Shown: positions 1 through 8,430, counted from the first letter of the stretch. The stretch is 64,000 bases of DNA from Arthrobacter sp. 9V (GCF_902506065.1 NZ_LR732912.1:3873406-3937405); one strand, 5' to 3'. The notes: generated by a model not told the origin, from the sequence alone. Made by a program: numbers and translations.

Positions 1-13
1 ATTCTCCCACTGC

Positions 14-170
14 CATCCCTCCTTCACATCCCATCCCCTTTTGAGCATCCCTCCTTCACATCCCATCCCCTGTCGAGCATCCCTCCTTCACATTCCGCGC
101 CCTTTCGAGCATCCCTCCCTCACATCCCATCCCCTGTCGAGCATCCCTCCTTCACGTCCTGCCATTCCCC
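14..170. repeat. Five tandem 32-bp repeats
   Basis: Five consecutive copies of a 32-bp unit begin at 14, 46, 78, 110 and 142, the last incomplete. Each starts CATCCCTCC and most continue TTCACATCCCATCCCC. Units differ at a few positions. There is no unique spacer between copies. The core resembles the 32-bp-period repeats at 1991 and 10361. The array lies directly upstream of the TetR operators; no gene is seen in it. Confidence 0.85.
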
Positions 171-176
171 AGTTTT

Positions 177-222
177 TGAACACGTTCAGAAAGCGTGGCA
201 TACTCATTCTTGAACACGTTCA
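177..222. promoter_or_regulatory. Two copies of a palindromic operator upstream of the TetR gene
   Basis: The 12-base sequence TGAACACGTTCA occurs at 177-188 and again at 211-222, 34 bp apart centre to centre. Each is a dyad TGAAC-N2-GTTCA, which is a typical shape for a TetR-family dimer site. The second copy ends 25 bases before the ATG of the TetR gene, so autoregulation is the natural inference. Binding is not shown. Confidence 0.75.
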
Positions 223-247
223 AAAACGGATTGAGGAGCAGCAACCG

Positions 248-910
248 ATGGCCGCAAAGAGTGAGCAGACCCGCCAACTGGTGGCCGACGTGGCATTGAA
301 GATGTTCCGTGAAATCGGCTTCGAAAAAACCACCATGCGAGCCATCGCACAGGAAGCCGGGGTGTCGGTGGGGAACGCCTATTACTACTTCGCCTCCAAG
401 GACGAGCTCGTCCAGGAGCTGTACATCCAAGTGCAGGACGAGCATGCGGTGATCGCGGCGCAGGCACTCGAAAATGTGCAGGATCTTGCGGGGCGCCTGA
501 AGGCGGTTCTGCACACAGGAGTGGACGTCATGGCGCCTTACCACCAGTTCGGTTCCGACTTCATCGCGACGGCGATCCGGCCGTCGTCGCCCGTTAACCC
601 GTTCGGTGAGGCGTCCACCGCCGCCCGCGAGGCTTCGCTCGCGATCTTCAGGTCCGCTGTCGAAGGCTCCTCCCCGGCTGTAGCGAAAAAGCTGCGCGGG
701 GATCTGCCCGAACTGCTGTGGCTGGCGTACATGGGCGTCGCGCTTTTCTGGGTCTACGACCGCTCCGAAGGACAGCGACGTACACGAAAACTGATCGACG
801 GCGCCGCCCCCCTCGTGGCCCGCGGCCTGTCCCTCGCGAAAGTCCCGGGCGTCAGCAAAGTCTTCGACGACGTTTTGGGGCTCGTACGCAGCGTCAAGGA
901 AGACTCGTGA
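248..910 (+). CDS. TetR/AcrR family transcriptional regulator
   Basis: This 220-residue protein has an N-terminal TetR helix-turn-helix (about residues 10-55) with FEKTTMRAIAQEAGVSVGNA followed by the YYYF recognition helix end. The C-terminal two thirds is the helical ligand and dimer domain, which gives no ligand identity. The ATG at 248 was chosen because the HTH then begins at the usual distance; an in-frame extension to 41 would be read through the tandem repeats and is unlikely. The stop overlaps the start of the next gene (TGATG), so the two are co-transcribed. Two dyads at 177-222 suggest autoregulation. Confidence 0.9.
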   Translation: MAAKSEQTRQLVADVALKMFREIGFEKTTMRAIAQEAGVSVGNAYYYFASKDELVQELYIQVQDEHAVIAAQALENVQDLAGRLKAVLHTGVDVMAPYHQFGSDFIATAIRPSSPVNPFGEASTAAREASLAIFRSAVEGSSPAVAKKLRGDLPELLWLAYMGVALFWVYDRSEGQRRTRKLIDGAAPLVARGLSLAKVPGVSKVFDDVLGLVRSVKEDS

Positions 911-1803
911 TGCCGCGGACAGTGGTGATCGCGGGGGCCAGTGGATTTATTGGCAGCTACTTCAGACGGCGGTTTCTTGAGGACGGTTGGCAGGTCAGGA
1001 CCGTCGGGCGGGATGCCTCCGCTGATGCGCAATGGCACGACGACGGCGCCATCACCAAGGTGCTGAACGGCGCCGAACTGCTGGTAAACCTTGCCGGACG
1101 GTCCGTGAATTGCCGTTACAACGAGCGGCACCGGCGCGAGATTATGGACTCCCGCGTTCTGACAACGCGGACGCTCGGCCGCGCTGTTGCCGCCTGCGCC
1201 GAACCTCCGAGTACCTGGATCAACTCGAGTACTGGCACTATTTACCGGCACGCTGAAGACGGTCCGCAGTCTGAATCGTCGGGTGAGCTGGGCAGCGGGT
1301 TTTCCGTGGACGTGGCCCGCGCGTGGGAGGCCGAGTTGGCGGCGGCTGACGTGCCTGGTACCCGGAAAGTGCCGCTGCGCATTGCGATCGTGCTCGGTGC
1401 CGGTGGTGTCATGAGCCCTCTGCGGAACCTCGCCCGGCTCGGATTGGGCGGGCATATGGGACCTGGAACGCAAAAGTTCAGCTGGATCCATGTGGAGGAC
1501 CTCTTCCGTTCAGTGCTGTTCGTGCATGAGCATGCTGAGCTGACCGGTCCCGTGAACGCGGCAACGCCTTACCCCGTGGATAACCGCGAACTGATGTCAT
1601 TGGTCCGGCAAAGCATGGGTGTTCCTTTTGGCATTCCGACGCCCGCTTGGCTCCTTGAAGCGGGCGCGGTCCTGATCCGCACGCAGACCGAGTTGGTCCT
1701 CAAAAGCCGATGGGTGGAACCCCGGAAACTGCTCGAGGCCGGCTTCGCGTTTCAGCACCCAACTTTGGCCGGCGCGCTCAACCAGATCGCGGCTACTCGA
1801 TGA
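910..1803 (+). CDS. TIGR01777-type NAD-dependent epimerase/dehydratase (SDR superfamily)
   Basis: The 297-residue product opens with the Rossmann motif GASGFIGSYFRRRF and carries LVNLAGRSVNCRYNERHR, the signature of the TIGR01777/YfcH group of atypical SDR proteins. A C-terminal DUF1731-like segment (about residues 245-295) contains PTPAWLLEAGAVLIRTQTEL and SRWVEPRKLLEAGF. The substrate of this group is not established; cofactor binding is expected from the motif. It overlaps the upstream TetR gene by one base and is probably under its control. The stop at 1801-1803 abuts a degraded membrane-protein fragment. Confidence 0.9.
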   Translation: MPRTVVIAGASGFIGSYFRRRFLEDGWQVRTVGRDASADAQWHDDGAITKVLNGAELLVNLAGRSVNCRYNERHRREIMDSRVLTTRTLGRAVAACAEPPSTWINSSTGTIYRHAEDGPQSESSGELGSGFSVDVARAWEAELAAADVPGTRKVPLRIAIVLGAGGVMSPLRNLARLGLGGHMGPGTQKFSWIHVEDLFRSVLFVHEHAELTGPVNAATPYPVDNRELMSLVRQSMGVPFGIPTPAWLLEAGAVLIRTQTELVLKSRWVEPRKLLEAGFAFQHPTLAGALNQIAATR

Positions 1804-1997
1804 ACTCGCCTAACCATCCGGCATTCTGGCTTCATCGTCGCCGGAGCCTTGGTGGGAACCCTGGTAGGAGTTACTTTCACGGGTTGGACCATTCACACTT
1901 TGGCCTACATGACACTTCCTGCAGCGCTTGGAGCTGGCATGGCCGACTGGCCGTCTGGAAACTCGTCCTCATCAACGACCATCCCTCCCGCACATAA
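1804..1997 (+). pseudogene. Frameshifted 3' fragment of a small membrane protein, paralogous to the gene at 2075
   Basis: Read in the frame of base 1801, the DNA encodes GFIVAGALVGTLVGVTF and a further hydrophobic stretch to LPAALGAGM. After about base 1940 the similarity moves to another frame, giving GRLAVWKLVLIND. The intact gene at 2075 ends in AAGVGRLAAWKLVRIND, so the fragment corresponds to its last 60 or so residues with a frameshift before GRLA. No start codon or ribosome binding site precedes it. It is best read as the remnant of a duplicated copy whose 5' part was lost. Confidence 0.65.
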
Positions 1998-2057
1998 TCA
2001 CCCATACAGCCGAACGCTCACTCACATAATCACCCCTTCAGCCGAACGCTCTTTCAC
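1991..2057. repeat. Direct repeat, 32-bp period, two and a half copies
   Basis: A 29-base sequence starting CACATAATCACCC and ending GCCGAACGCTC occurs at 1991-2019 and 2023-2051 with three mismatches. A third partial copy follows at the right edge. The period is 32 bp. The element separates the degraded membrane-protein fragment from its intact paralogue at 2075 and is related in its core to the arrays at 14 and 10361. Confidence 0.75.
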
Positions 2058-2074
2058 TATCCAGGAGAATAACC

Positions 2075-2530
2075 ATGAGCCAGGAACCGTGGACTGACGA
2101 GGCCGAGTACGGGCTTGCAAGTCCCCGCACGTCTGCCGAATGGCGGTACGGGTCCAAGGATCGGGTGGTGCTCGGCGCCAAGGGCCTGGCTGTGGGAATC
2201 GCGGTAGCGCACCTCACATTCTGCGTCTTGTGGGGCGTCCAAGCGCCGGCATGGGCCATCATTGTCTTCTTTTACAGCCTGCTCCCTGTCTGGGTGGTTG
2301 GCGCGGCGGCGGGGTCACTTCTCGGTTTGGCACTGCGTCGAGTTCGGAATCAATGGCTTCACGTTGCCGCGTTTTTCGCCGGAGGTTTGCTCATGTGTGC
2401 GCCATTCGGCGGACTTTCAGGGATAGGTCCCCTACTTTTCTCATCGTCAATTGCCTTGGCCGCCGGTGTTGGCCGCCTCGCCGCGTGGAAACTGGTGCGC
2501 ATCAACGACGTCAGCGCGCTTACCGATTAG
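2075..2530 (+). CDS. Small hypothetical integral membrane protein (four predicted membrane segments)
   Basis: This 151-residue protein is not recognised as a named family. After a polar N-terminus of about 30 residues it has hydrophobic stretches around residues 32-55 (GLAVGIAVAHLTFCVLWGV), 58-85, 92-115 and 120-140. It ends in GRLAAWKLVRIND. AGGAG at 2062-2066 sits 8 bases before the ATG and fixes the start. A frameshifted paralogue of its C-terminus lies just upstream at 1804-1997, and a direct repeat lies between them. No function can be assigned. Confidence 0.75.
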   Translation: MSQEPWTDEAEYGLASPRTSAEWRYGSKDRVVLGAKGLAVGIAVAHLTFCVLWGVQAPAWAIIVFFYSLLPVWVVGAAAGSLLGLALRRVRNQWLHVAAFFAGGLLMCAPFGGLSGIGPLLFSSSIALAAGVGRLAAWKLVRINDVSALTD

Positions 2531-2907
2531 TTCGTCGAGGGACCTGAAAGAGCGACCCAGCCAAAGCCGAGGGATCCGCGAGAGCGTCCGCAAGGGGACC
2601 ACCGGGCGACGGAACGACAGGACACTGGCCCCACCACCCGCCGTCGAACCTCAACCGGCGCCAGCGACGCCACCGGCGCCAGCGACGCAAGCCGAAACCT
2701 AAGGAAGTGTTAGGAAATGCCCGGCCCGCTAGGGCTGTGCCGTGCATCACCCATAGTTTGGAACATGTCCTCTTTCACCTTTGGAGGACCTTTCTTAGTC
2801 GACGAAGAGCCATGCGCAAGGACGCCATGAGCACCCGCTTCATGGACAGAACGAACTCATGCAAGACACGGCTGCCGCAAAAGGCTGCCGTCCAGGAAGG
2901 TTCATTG
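2531..2907. other. Intergenic region without a supported gene
   Basis: No convincing coding sequence is seen. It contains a 17-bp direct repeat, ACCGGCGCCAGCGACGC, at 2654-2670 and 2672-2688. A short hairpin GTCCTC/GAGGAC lies at 2767-2789. Several in-frame ATG codons precede the symporter gene, but only the one at 2908 has a good ribosome binding site and lies next to family-like sequence. The promoter of the symporter gene should lie here. Confidence 0.5.
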
Positions 2908-4302
2908 ATGAGCACCCAACAAGCTGCGCCTCTGAGCGAGGCCGCCCAGACTCGCAAGGCCGTGAGCAACATCCTTAAGGGCTCCGCGGGCAACCTCGTG
3001 GAGTGGTTCGATGTTTACGTTTACACCGCTTTCGCGGCTTATTTCCAGTCGCACTTCTTTAATTCTTCGGACGATCTTCAGGCCGGGCTGGAGGCGATGG
3101 CAGTCTTCTCGACGTCGTTCCTCATGCGTCCGATCGGCAGCTGGTTCTTCGGGCGTTACGCCGATCGCAAGGGTCGCAAGGCTGCACTGACACTGAGCGT
3201 AACCATGATGTCTGCGGGCTCATTCGCTATCGCCATCATGCCCACGCAGGACGTCATTGGTCTTTGGGCCATGATCCTGTTGGTGTTCATCCGCATGGTT
3301 CAGGGCTTCTCAGTGGGTGGCGAATACGGCACCAGCGCCACTTACATGTCCGAAGCCGCAACGGCCAAGCGGCGTGGTTTCTTCTCCAGCTTCCAGTATG
3401 TGACGCTCATCGGCGGGCAGATGCTGGCCCTTCTGGTGTTGGTGATCCTGCAGAACACCATGAGCAAGGAAGACCTGACCGCGTGGGGCTGGCGGATTCC
3501 CTTCGCTATTGGTGGTGTCGCTGCACTTGTTGTTCTCTGGCTGCGCCGTTCCATGGAGGAGACCCTTTCCGCAGATCAGCTCCGCGCCGCGCACGTCAAG
3601 GTTGAGGGCGAGGCACAGCCCGGCACCATGAAGCTCCTGCTCACCAAGCACTGGAAGCCGTTGCTGATCTGCATCGGCATCACTCTTGGCGGCACGGTGG
3701 CGTTCTACACATACACCAACTTCATCCTCAAGTTCATGAACGATACCTCGGGCATCGCCAAGACAGACACTTCCGTCATCAACTTCTGGGCTCTGTTCAT
3801 CTTCATGCTGCTGCAGCCGGTTTACGGCATGCTCTCTGACAAGATCGGCCGGAAGCCGCTCCTGATCTGGTTTGGTGTGACCGGTGTGCTGTTTACTTGG
3901 CCGCTGCTCTCCACGCTCGCCGGCACCAAGGATCCCTTCATGGCGTTCCTGCTGATGATGGGCGGTCTCCTGATGGTTGGTGGTTACACGTCCATCAACG
4001 CTTTGGTGAAGGCTGAGCTGTTCCCCGCGTCCATCCGTGCCCTTGGCGTGGGGCTCGGTTACGCGATCGCCAACTCGCTGTTCGGCGGCACGGTTCCGCT
4101 GATTGGTGCAGCCTTGCAGAAGTCGGGCCAGGTGGACATGTTCTTCACCTACGTCACGGCTGCGATCTTCGTCTCGCTGCTGGTGTACATCTTCGCGCTG
4201 AAGAACAAGAAGCCCACGCACTTGGACGCGGAACAGGGCAGCGCCTTCGTGGCCAAGGGCGCAGCGGACGACGGCGGCGCGAAGGATCGCGTCGACGCCT
4301 GA
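2908..4302 (+). CDS. MFS metabolite:H+ symporter, alpha-ketoglutarate permease (KgtP) type
   Basis: The 464-residue product is a 12-helix major facilitator carrier of the metabolite:H+ symporter family. It shows GNLVEWFDVYVYTAFA near residue 30, GRYADRKGRKAALTLSV in the first cytoplasmic loop, and RMVQGFSVGGEYGTSATYMSE in helix 4, all hallmarks of the KgtP/ProP/CitA group. A second loop motif MLSDKIGRKPLL marks the C-terminal half. The exact dicarboxylate is inferred only. The start at 2908 follows AGGAAGG at 2894-2900. A hairpin at 4312 follows, and a two-component system with a substrate-binding protein lies downstream, which may control it. Confidence 0.88.
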   Translation: MSTQQAAPLSEAAQTRKAVSNILKGSAGNLVEWFDVYVYTAFAAYFQSHFFNSSDDLQAGLEAMAVFSTSFLMRPIGSWFFGRYADRKGRKAALTLSVTMMSAGSFAIAIMPTQDVIGLWAMILLVFIRMVQGFSVGGEYGTSATYMSEAATAKRRGFFSSFQYVTLIGGQMLALLVLVILQNTMSKEDLTAWGWRIPFAIGGVAALVVLWLRRSMEETLSADQLRAAHVKVEGEAQPGTMKLLLTKHWKPLLICIGITLGGTVAFYTYTNFILKFMNDTSGIAKTDTSVINFWALFIFMLLQPVYGMLSDKIGRKPLLIWFGVTGVLFTWPLLSTLAGTKDPFMAFLLMMGGLLMVGGYTSINALVKAELFPASIRALGVGLGYAIANSLFGGTVPLIGAALQKSGQVDMFFTYVTAAIFVSLLVYIFALKNKKPTHLDAEQGSAFVAKGAADDGGAKDRVDA

Positions 4303-4311
4303 ACCGCCTGC

Positions 4312-4372
4312 CTTGTTGGGCCCGTTCTACGCGCTTTGGATACTCCGAAGGGCGCAGAGCGGGCCCCACAAC
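4312..4372 (+). terminator. Hairpin terminator after the symporter gene
   Basis: Arms at about 4312-4332 and 4352-4372 pair over some 20 bases around GGGCCCG, with a few G-U or mismatched positions and a loop of about 19 bases. There is no clear T run. It probably separates the symporter transcript from the sensor operon. Just after it, TAGCGRACCACCC occurs twice at 4383-4425. Confidence 0.6.
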
Positions 4373-4447
4373 GTTAAGCTCTAGTAGCGGACCACCCGCA
4401 TGAACCCCCGATAGCGAACCACCCCCGCAAGCCAAAGGATCCGGACA

Positions 4448-5110
4448 GTGCACGTGCTCATCGTCGAGGATGACGACGCCATGGCGTCGGCCTTGAGTGC
4501 AGCCGTCGCCTCAGCCGGCCATAAGCACACCCGGGTGTCGCGCGGCGAGGATGCGTTATTGGCGCACAGGCAGCATGAAGTGATCCTGCTGGACCTCGGC
4601 CTCCCGGACCTGGACGGCTTGGATGTGCTGCGCAAGCTAAGACAGGTCACCCAGATTCCCATCCTGATTCTGACGGCGCGCGACGACGAACGCAGCGTAG
4701 TCCTGGGCCTCCGGTCCGGCGCTGATGACTATCTGGTCAAACCCGTGAAGTTGGTGGAATTGCTCGCCAGAATCGAAGCAGTGACCAGACGCACCAACCG
4801 ATCGGGCCAGGAAGCTCCGCACGCCATAGTCCTCGGAAATCTGGAGGTAGACCTCGATCGCCGCGTGGCCGTCGTCGGAGAAAGGCAACTCGCCCTCACC
4901 GCCACCGAATTCGACCTCCTCAGCCTCTTGGTCAGGAACGCAGGATCAGTGGTGACCAGGGAGCAAATCCTGGATGCGCTCTGGGGTGATGCGTTCCTGG
5001 CGCATTCCAGATCCTTGGACGTTCACCTCACGGGGCTGAGGTCCAAGCTCCAGATTCCCGGATTCATCATCAACGTCCGAGGCGTGGGTTACCGGGTTGA
5101 GCAGCCGTGA
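4448..5110 (+). CDS. OmpR/PhoB-type response regulator (TctD-like)
   Basis: This 220-residue protein has a receiver domain with the acidic triad near residues 8-9 and the phosphoacceptor Asp49 in LLDLGLPDLDG. The conserved Lys lies in DYLVKP. A C-terminal winged helix follows (about 125-218), with LTATEFDLLSLLVRNAG and HLTGLRSKL. The start is a GTG at 4448 with AAGGA about 9 bases upstream. Its last four bases overlap the kinase start (GTGA), so the two are translationally coupled. By context it may control carboxylate uptake genes; this is inference. Confidence 0.93.
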   Translation: MHVLIVEDDDAMASALSAAVASAGHKHTRVSRGEDALLAHRQHEVILLDLGLPDLDGLDVLRKLRQVTQIPILILTARDDERSVVLGLRSGADDYLVKPVKLVELLARIEAVTRRTNRSGQEAPHAIVLGNLEVDLDRRVAVVGERQLALTATEFDLLSLLVRNAGSVVTREQILDALWGDAFLAHSRSLDVHLTGLRSKLQIPGFIINVRGVGYRVEQP

Positions 5111-6522
5111 AAGTCCGGGTTCTGGGCGTTTTGAGCCTGCTGGTGGTGATCATTGTGGTGACGGTGTCCAGCGTGATCCTCACCTCGGCCAGCCGGGAGC
5201 TCACCCAGGAGCTGCAGATCAACCGCGTGGCAGCCCTCAACCGCTTCGCGCAGCTGGCCAGTGACGCCGCGGCGGACAACAACACCACCCAACTACAGCG
5301 GGAAATGGACCGGTACTCCGAGCTCTATGGTGAAGGTGTCCTGATCCGGCTCCAACAGAAATCCCTCCGCTCGGGCGGTCTCAGCGAGGACCAGCCTGAG
5401 GTCAAGGGTGCGCTGAACCGGGCGAGCCTGAACCTCAGCGACACTACGCTGAACCCCATCCGTGCGTTCGGGACGGGCAATGACTTCATTTCCAGATCCT
5501 TCGGTACAGCCAGCCAGGTACTCGGCGAGGTAGTTCTTGAAGTGGACCTTGATCCAGCCCGGCAGAAGCTTCGGGCGCGGTGGCTGGTGGTGGTGCTCGC
5601 CGCCGTTGCGCTTGGCGCGCTGCTCCTGCTGGCCGCTGCCCGGATCACGGCTTGGGTTTTGCGCCCGGTCCATCGCCTGAGCAGGGCAGTCCGCGAGCTC
5701 GAGGCCACGGGCAAAACCAGTCAGCTTCCCGAAGCCGGTCCGCCTGAGCTTCGGGAGTTGAGCCGTTCTTTCACCGCCATGGCCGATACCGTGACCAGGA
5801 GCATGGACTCGCAGCGCCGGCTCATCGCAGATACGTCGCACCAGCTCCGCAACCCGGTGGGCGCGTTGCGTTTGAGGATCGATCTTCTGCAGCTCGAGCT
5901 GAAGAGCGACCCCGAAAAGGCGGCCGCCGCCGGCGTTATTGCCGAACTTGAACGGGTGGAGGAGATGCTCGACGGCGTGCTGAAGCTGGCCACCGCTGAA
6001 CATCGCGCCTCTGAAGGGACTGCCCGTGTGGAGCGGAAAGCAGAGCAGCAGCGCCACTCCGTCATCGATCCTTTCCCGGTCCTGCAGGGTGAGGTGGAAA
6101 GAGCCACGCCGGCCGCTCGGAATGCGGGGGCGGAGCTGACCTTGGAGGGTCCGCCGTCCGAGAGCCAGATCATGTGCGACCCCGATGAACTCGCACACAT
6201 GGTGGGTGAACTCCTTGCAAATGCCATCAAGTACGCGCCAGGAGCCCGCATCGCCGTGGCCACGCATGAGACCAAAGGAGGCACCGCCGTCGAGATTTCC
6301 GACGACGGCCCCGGCCTCCCTGCCGATCAACTCAGCGCGTCCACCACCAGGTTCTGGCGGGCGCCGCAGCACAGCGGGATTCCCGGTAATGGCCTGGGTA
6401 TGACCATTGTGGAACGCCTGGCGGAGGCTAACGGGGCGCGGCTGGTCCTGGATACGCGTGAGCCACACGGGTTGAGGGCCCGGCTGGAATTCGCACGGCC
6501 ACGGGACGGTTCGCATGCCTGA
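5107..6522 (+). CDS. Sensor histidine kinase with HAMP domain (TctE-like)
   Basis: The 471-residue kinase has one membrane helix at residues 5-26, an extracytoplasmic domain of about 130 residues and a second helix near 160-182. A HAMP linker follows, and the HisKA box has His245 in ADTSHQLRNPVGALRLRI. The ATPase part shows DELAHMVGELLANAIKYAP (N box) and SDDGPGLP (G1). The GTG start overlaps the regulator's stop. Its 3' end overlaps the TAXI lipoprotein gene by 8 bases, which suggests that all three form one sensing unit. The sensed ligand is unknown. Confidence 0.93.
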   Translation: MKVRVLGVLSLLVVIIVVTVSSVILTSASRELTQELQINRVAALNRFAQLASDAAADNNTTQLQREMDRYSELYGEGVLIRLQQKSLRSGGLSEDQPEVKGALNRASLNLSDTTLNPIRAFGTGNDFISRSFGTASQVLGEVVLEVDLDPARQKLRARWLVVVLAAVALGALLLLAAARITAWVLRPVHRLSRAVRELEATGKTSQLPEAGPPELRELSRSFTAMADTVTRSMDSQRRLIADTSHQLRNPVGALRLRIDLLQLELKSDPEKAAAAGVIAELERVEEMLDGVLKLATAEHRASEGTARVERKAEQQRHSVIDPFPVLQGEVERATPAARNAGAELTLEGPPSESQIMCDPDELAHMVGELLANAIKYAPGARIAVATHETKGGTAVEISDDGPGLPADQLSASTTRFWRAPQHSGIPGNGLGMTIVERLAEANGARLVLDTREPHGLRARLEFARPRDGSHA

Positions 6523-7540
6523 GTCACCTGCTTTATCCCGGCCTGGCATGTCCCGGCGAAATGCCATCAAAACAGCCGTGGTCCTTGGGGTCGGCGGTCC
6601 CCTCCTTACAACATCTGCAGGCTGCACCGCGGAGGAACGGCCGAAGGAAATCACCGTTGCCGGTGGCGAATCGGGCGGCTTCTACCTTGAGTTCGCCACC
6701 CTGCTCGCGGACTTGCTGCAACGGGAAGGGGTTGCTGAGAGGGCAGTTGCCGTGACCACCGGTGGAAGCCTGGAAAACATTCAGCGCCTCTTATCCGGAC
6801 AGGCAACGTTCGCCGTCGCGCTGGCCGACGCCGCAGCGCAAGCCGCAGCCCCCGCGGCGACGGACGCAGCCACGGACGCAGAAGGCGGGCAGTTGGTGGC
6901 ATTGGGAAAGGTGTACCAAAACTACGTCCACTGCATGGTGCGGGAAGACAGCGGCATCCGGACCTTCGCCGACCTCGCCGGGAAGACCGCTGGTGTGGGT
7001 GAAGTGGGTTCCGGGACTACCCTCACTGCCGGGCGCATTATTGCTGCCGCGGGGTTATCTCCGGCGACAGCCGGTCCGGACCGGGCGCTGAAGCAGGTGA
7101 ACCTTGGACTCAATCACGCGCTGGCTGCCCTGGCCGAAGGTTCCATTGACGTCATGATCCAGTCCGGCGGCGTCCCAACGGCGCCCATCGCGGCTGCCTC
7201 CCAGGCCCTCGGCATGCGGCTCTTGGACCTTTCTGAACTCGTTCCGGCTACCCGGGCTGAGTCCGGTTTCTTTTACGACCGTGTCCTCATCCCCGCGAAC
7301 AGCTACGGAAACGCACCCGCTGTGTGGACTGTTGGTGTGGCCAACCTGCTCCTGTGCCGCAAGGATCTGGCGGATCATGTTGTCCGGCAGACCGTGGAGC
7401 TGCTGGTGGAACAAGCCCAGGATCTTGTGCCAAAGTCCAGCACGGGCGTGCAGTTCCTTAGCCCCGAGACGCTCATCAACACCGCCGGCGTGCCTCTGCA
7501 TCCGGCGGCGCAGACCGCTTACCGGACGCTGCACGGGTAG
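6515..7540 (+). CDS. TAXI-family substrate-binding lipoprotein, without adjacent TRAP permease
   Basis: This 341-residue protein belongs to the TAXI group of TRAP-associated solute receptors. AGGESGGFYLEFATLLADLL follows the signal region, and GEVGSGTTLTAGRII lies near residue 165. The N-terminus contains a Tat-like motif SRRNAIKTAVVLG and a lipobox ending SAGC, so it is probably exported folded and lipidated. TAXI proteins normally serve a TRAP membrane component such as a fused DctQM, and none is present nearby. The 8-base overlap with the kinase gene and the nearby H+ symporter suggest a role as a periplasmic ligand receptor for the kinase. That role is inference. Confidence 0.85.
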   Translation: MPESPALSRPGMSRRNAIKTAVVLGVGGPLLTTSAGCTAEERPKEITVAGGESGGFYLEFATLLADLLQREGVAERAVAVTTGGSLENIQRLLSGQATFAVALADAAAQAAAPAATDAATDAEGGQLVALGKVYQNYVHCMVREDSGIRTFADLAGKTAGVGEVGSGTTLTAGRIIAAAGLSPATAGPDRALKQVNLGLNHALAALAEGSIDVMIQSGGVPTAPIAAASQALGMRLLDLSELVPATRAESGFFYDRVLIPANSYGNAPAVWTVGVANLLLCRKDLADHVVRQTVELLVEQAQDLVPKSSTGVQFLSPETLINTAGVPLHPAAQTAYRTLHG

Positions 7541-7584
7541 CCGTCCGAGCCCGAAATCGGAGGTGCGGCCTGGCAAATGGCAAA

Positions 7585-8430
7585 ATGGAAGACATGACTT
7601 CAGCCGTTGCCCCTGCCATCGCCCTGACCATCGCCGGCTCCGAAGCGACCGGCGGCGCCGGCGCGCAGGCGGACCTCAAAACCTTCCAGGAACTCGGAGT
7701 GTTCGGCATCGCCAACCTCACCTGCATCGTTTCCTTCAACCCGCAGGACAACTGGAACCACCGCTTTGTGCCGGTGGACCAGCAAGTTATTGCCGATCAA
7801 TTGGAAGCCACGACGGCGGCATATGGTGCCGCTTCGGGCGCACCATCGGTGTTGGATACCGTGAAGATCGGCATGCTCGGCAGCCCGGCAACCATCAGCA
7901 CAGTGGAAAAGGCGCTGGCAGATGGCTCCTTCAAGCATGTGGTCCTGGACCCTGTCCTGATCTGCAAGGGCCAGGAGCCCGGCCACGCCCTGGACACCGA
8001 TCAGGCCCTCAAGGCCCAGATCCTGCCGTTGGCAACGTTTGTCACTCCGAACCACTTCGAAGCCGAGTCGCTGTCCGGGCTCACCATCACCGACGAAGAG
8101 TCGCTCAAGGCCGCTGCCATCCGTATCCACGAGATCAGCGGCGCAGCAGTCCTTGCCAAGGGCGGGGTGCGGCTGGAAGGCCCGGACGCCGTCGACGTCT
8201 ACTACGACGGTGAAACGCTGGAAGTCCTTCGCGCTCCGAAGGTTGGCGAAGTGGCTGTCTCCGGTGCTGGTTGCTCCCTTGCTGCAGCTGTGACCGCCGA
8301 ACTCGCGAAGGGCGCGACGCCGTTGGAAGCCGCGCGGACCGCGAAGGCTTTCGTGACGGCCGGCATCAAGAACCGGGTGTCCTCGGGCGCTCCGTTCGAT
8401 GCTCTGTGGCAGGGCGGGGCGCTGTCCTAG
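7585..8430 (+). CDS. ThiD/PdxK-type hydroxymethylpyrimidine or pyridoxine kinase
   Basis: The 281-residue ribokinase-fold protein has the N-terminal GSEATGGAGAQADLKTFQEL and the anion-hole motif VAVSGAGCSLAAAV near residue 225, typical of ThiD and bacterial PdxK. It phosphorylates either hydroxymethylpyrimidine (thiamine pathway) or pyridoxal/pyridoxine (B6 salvage); the sequence alone does not decide. VDPVLICKG-like and VTPNHFEAESL elements match the family. The start could be ATG 7585 or ATG 7594, with no strong ribosome binding site for either. It stands alone and ends at a strong hairpin at 8454. Confidence 0.88.
   Translation: MEDMTSAVAPAIALTIAGSEATGGAGAQADLKTFQELGVFGIANLTCIVSFNPQDNWNHRFVPVDQQVIADQLEATTAAYGAASGAPSVLDTVKIGMLGSPATISTVEKALADGSFKHVVLDPVLICKGQEPGHALDTDQALKAQILPLATFVTPNHFEAESLSGLTITDEESLKAAAIRIHEISGAAVLAKGGVRLEGPDAVDVYYDGETLEVLRAPKVGEVAVSGAGCSLAAAVTAELAKGATPLEAARTAKAFVTAGIKNRVSSGAPFDALWQGGALS

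Noticed and set aside
14..170. Possible CRISPR array
   Set aside because: The repeats are directly adjacent without unique spacers, and no cas genes are nearby.
2451..2702. Small plus-strand frame after the membrane-protein gene
   Set aside because: Its first part is out of frame inside the 2075 gene, the rest is Pro/Ala-rich from a short direct repeat, and no ribosome binding site is present.
5293..6654. Antisense open frame (453 codons) opposite the histidine kinase
   Set aside because: The kinase is supported by all its motifs; the antisense product is Arg/Gly-rich without family resemblance.
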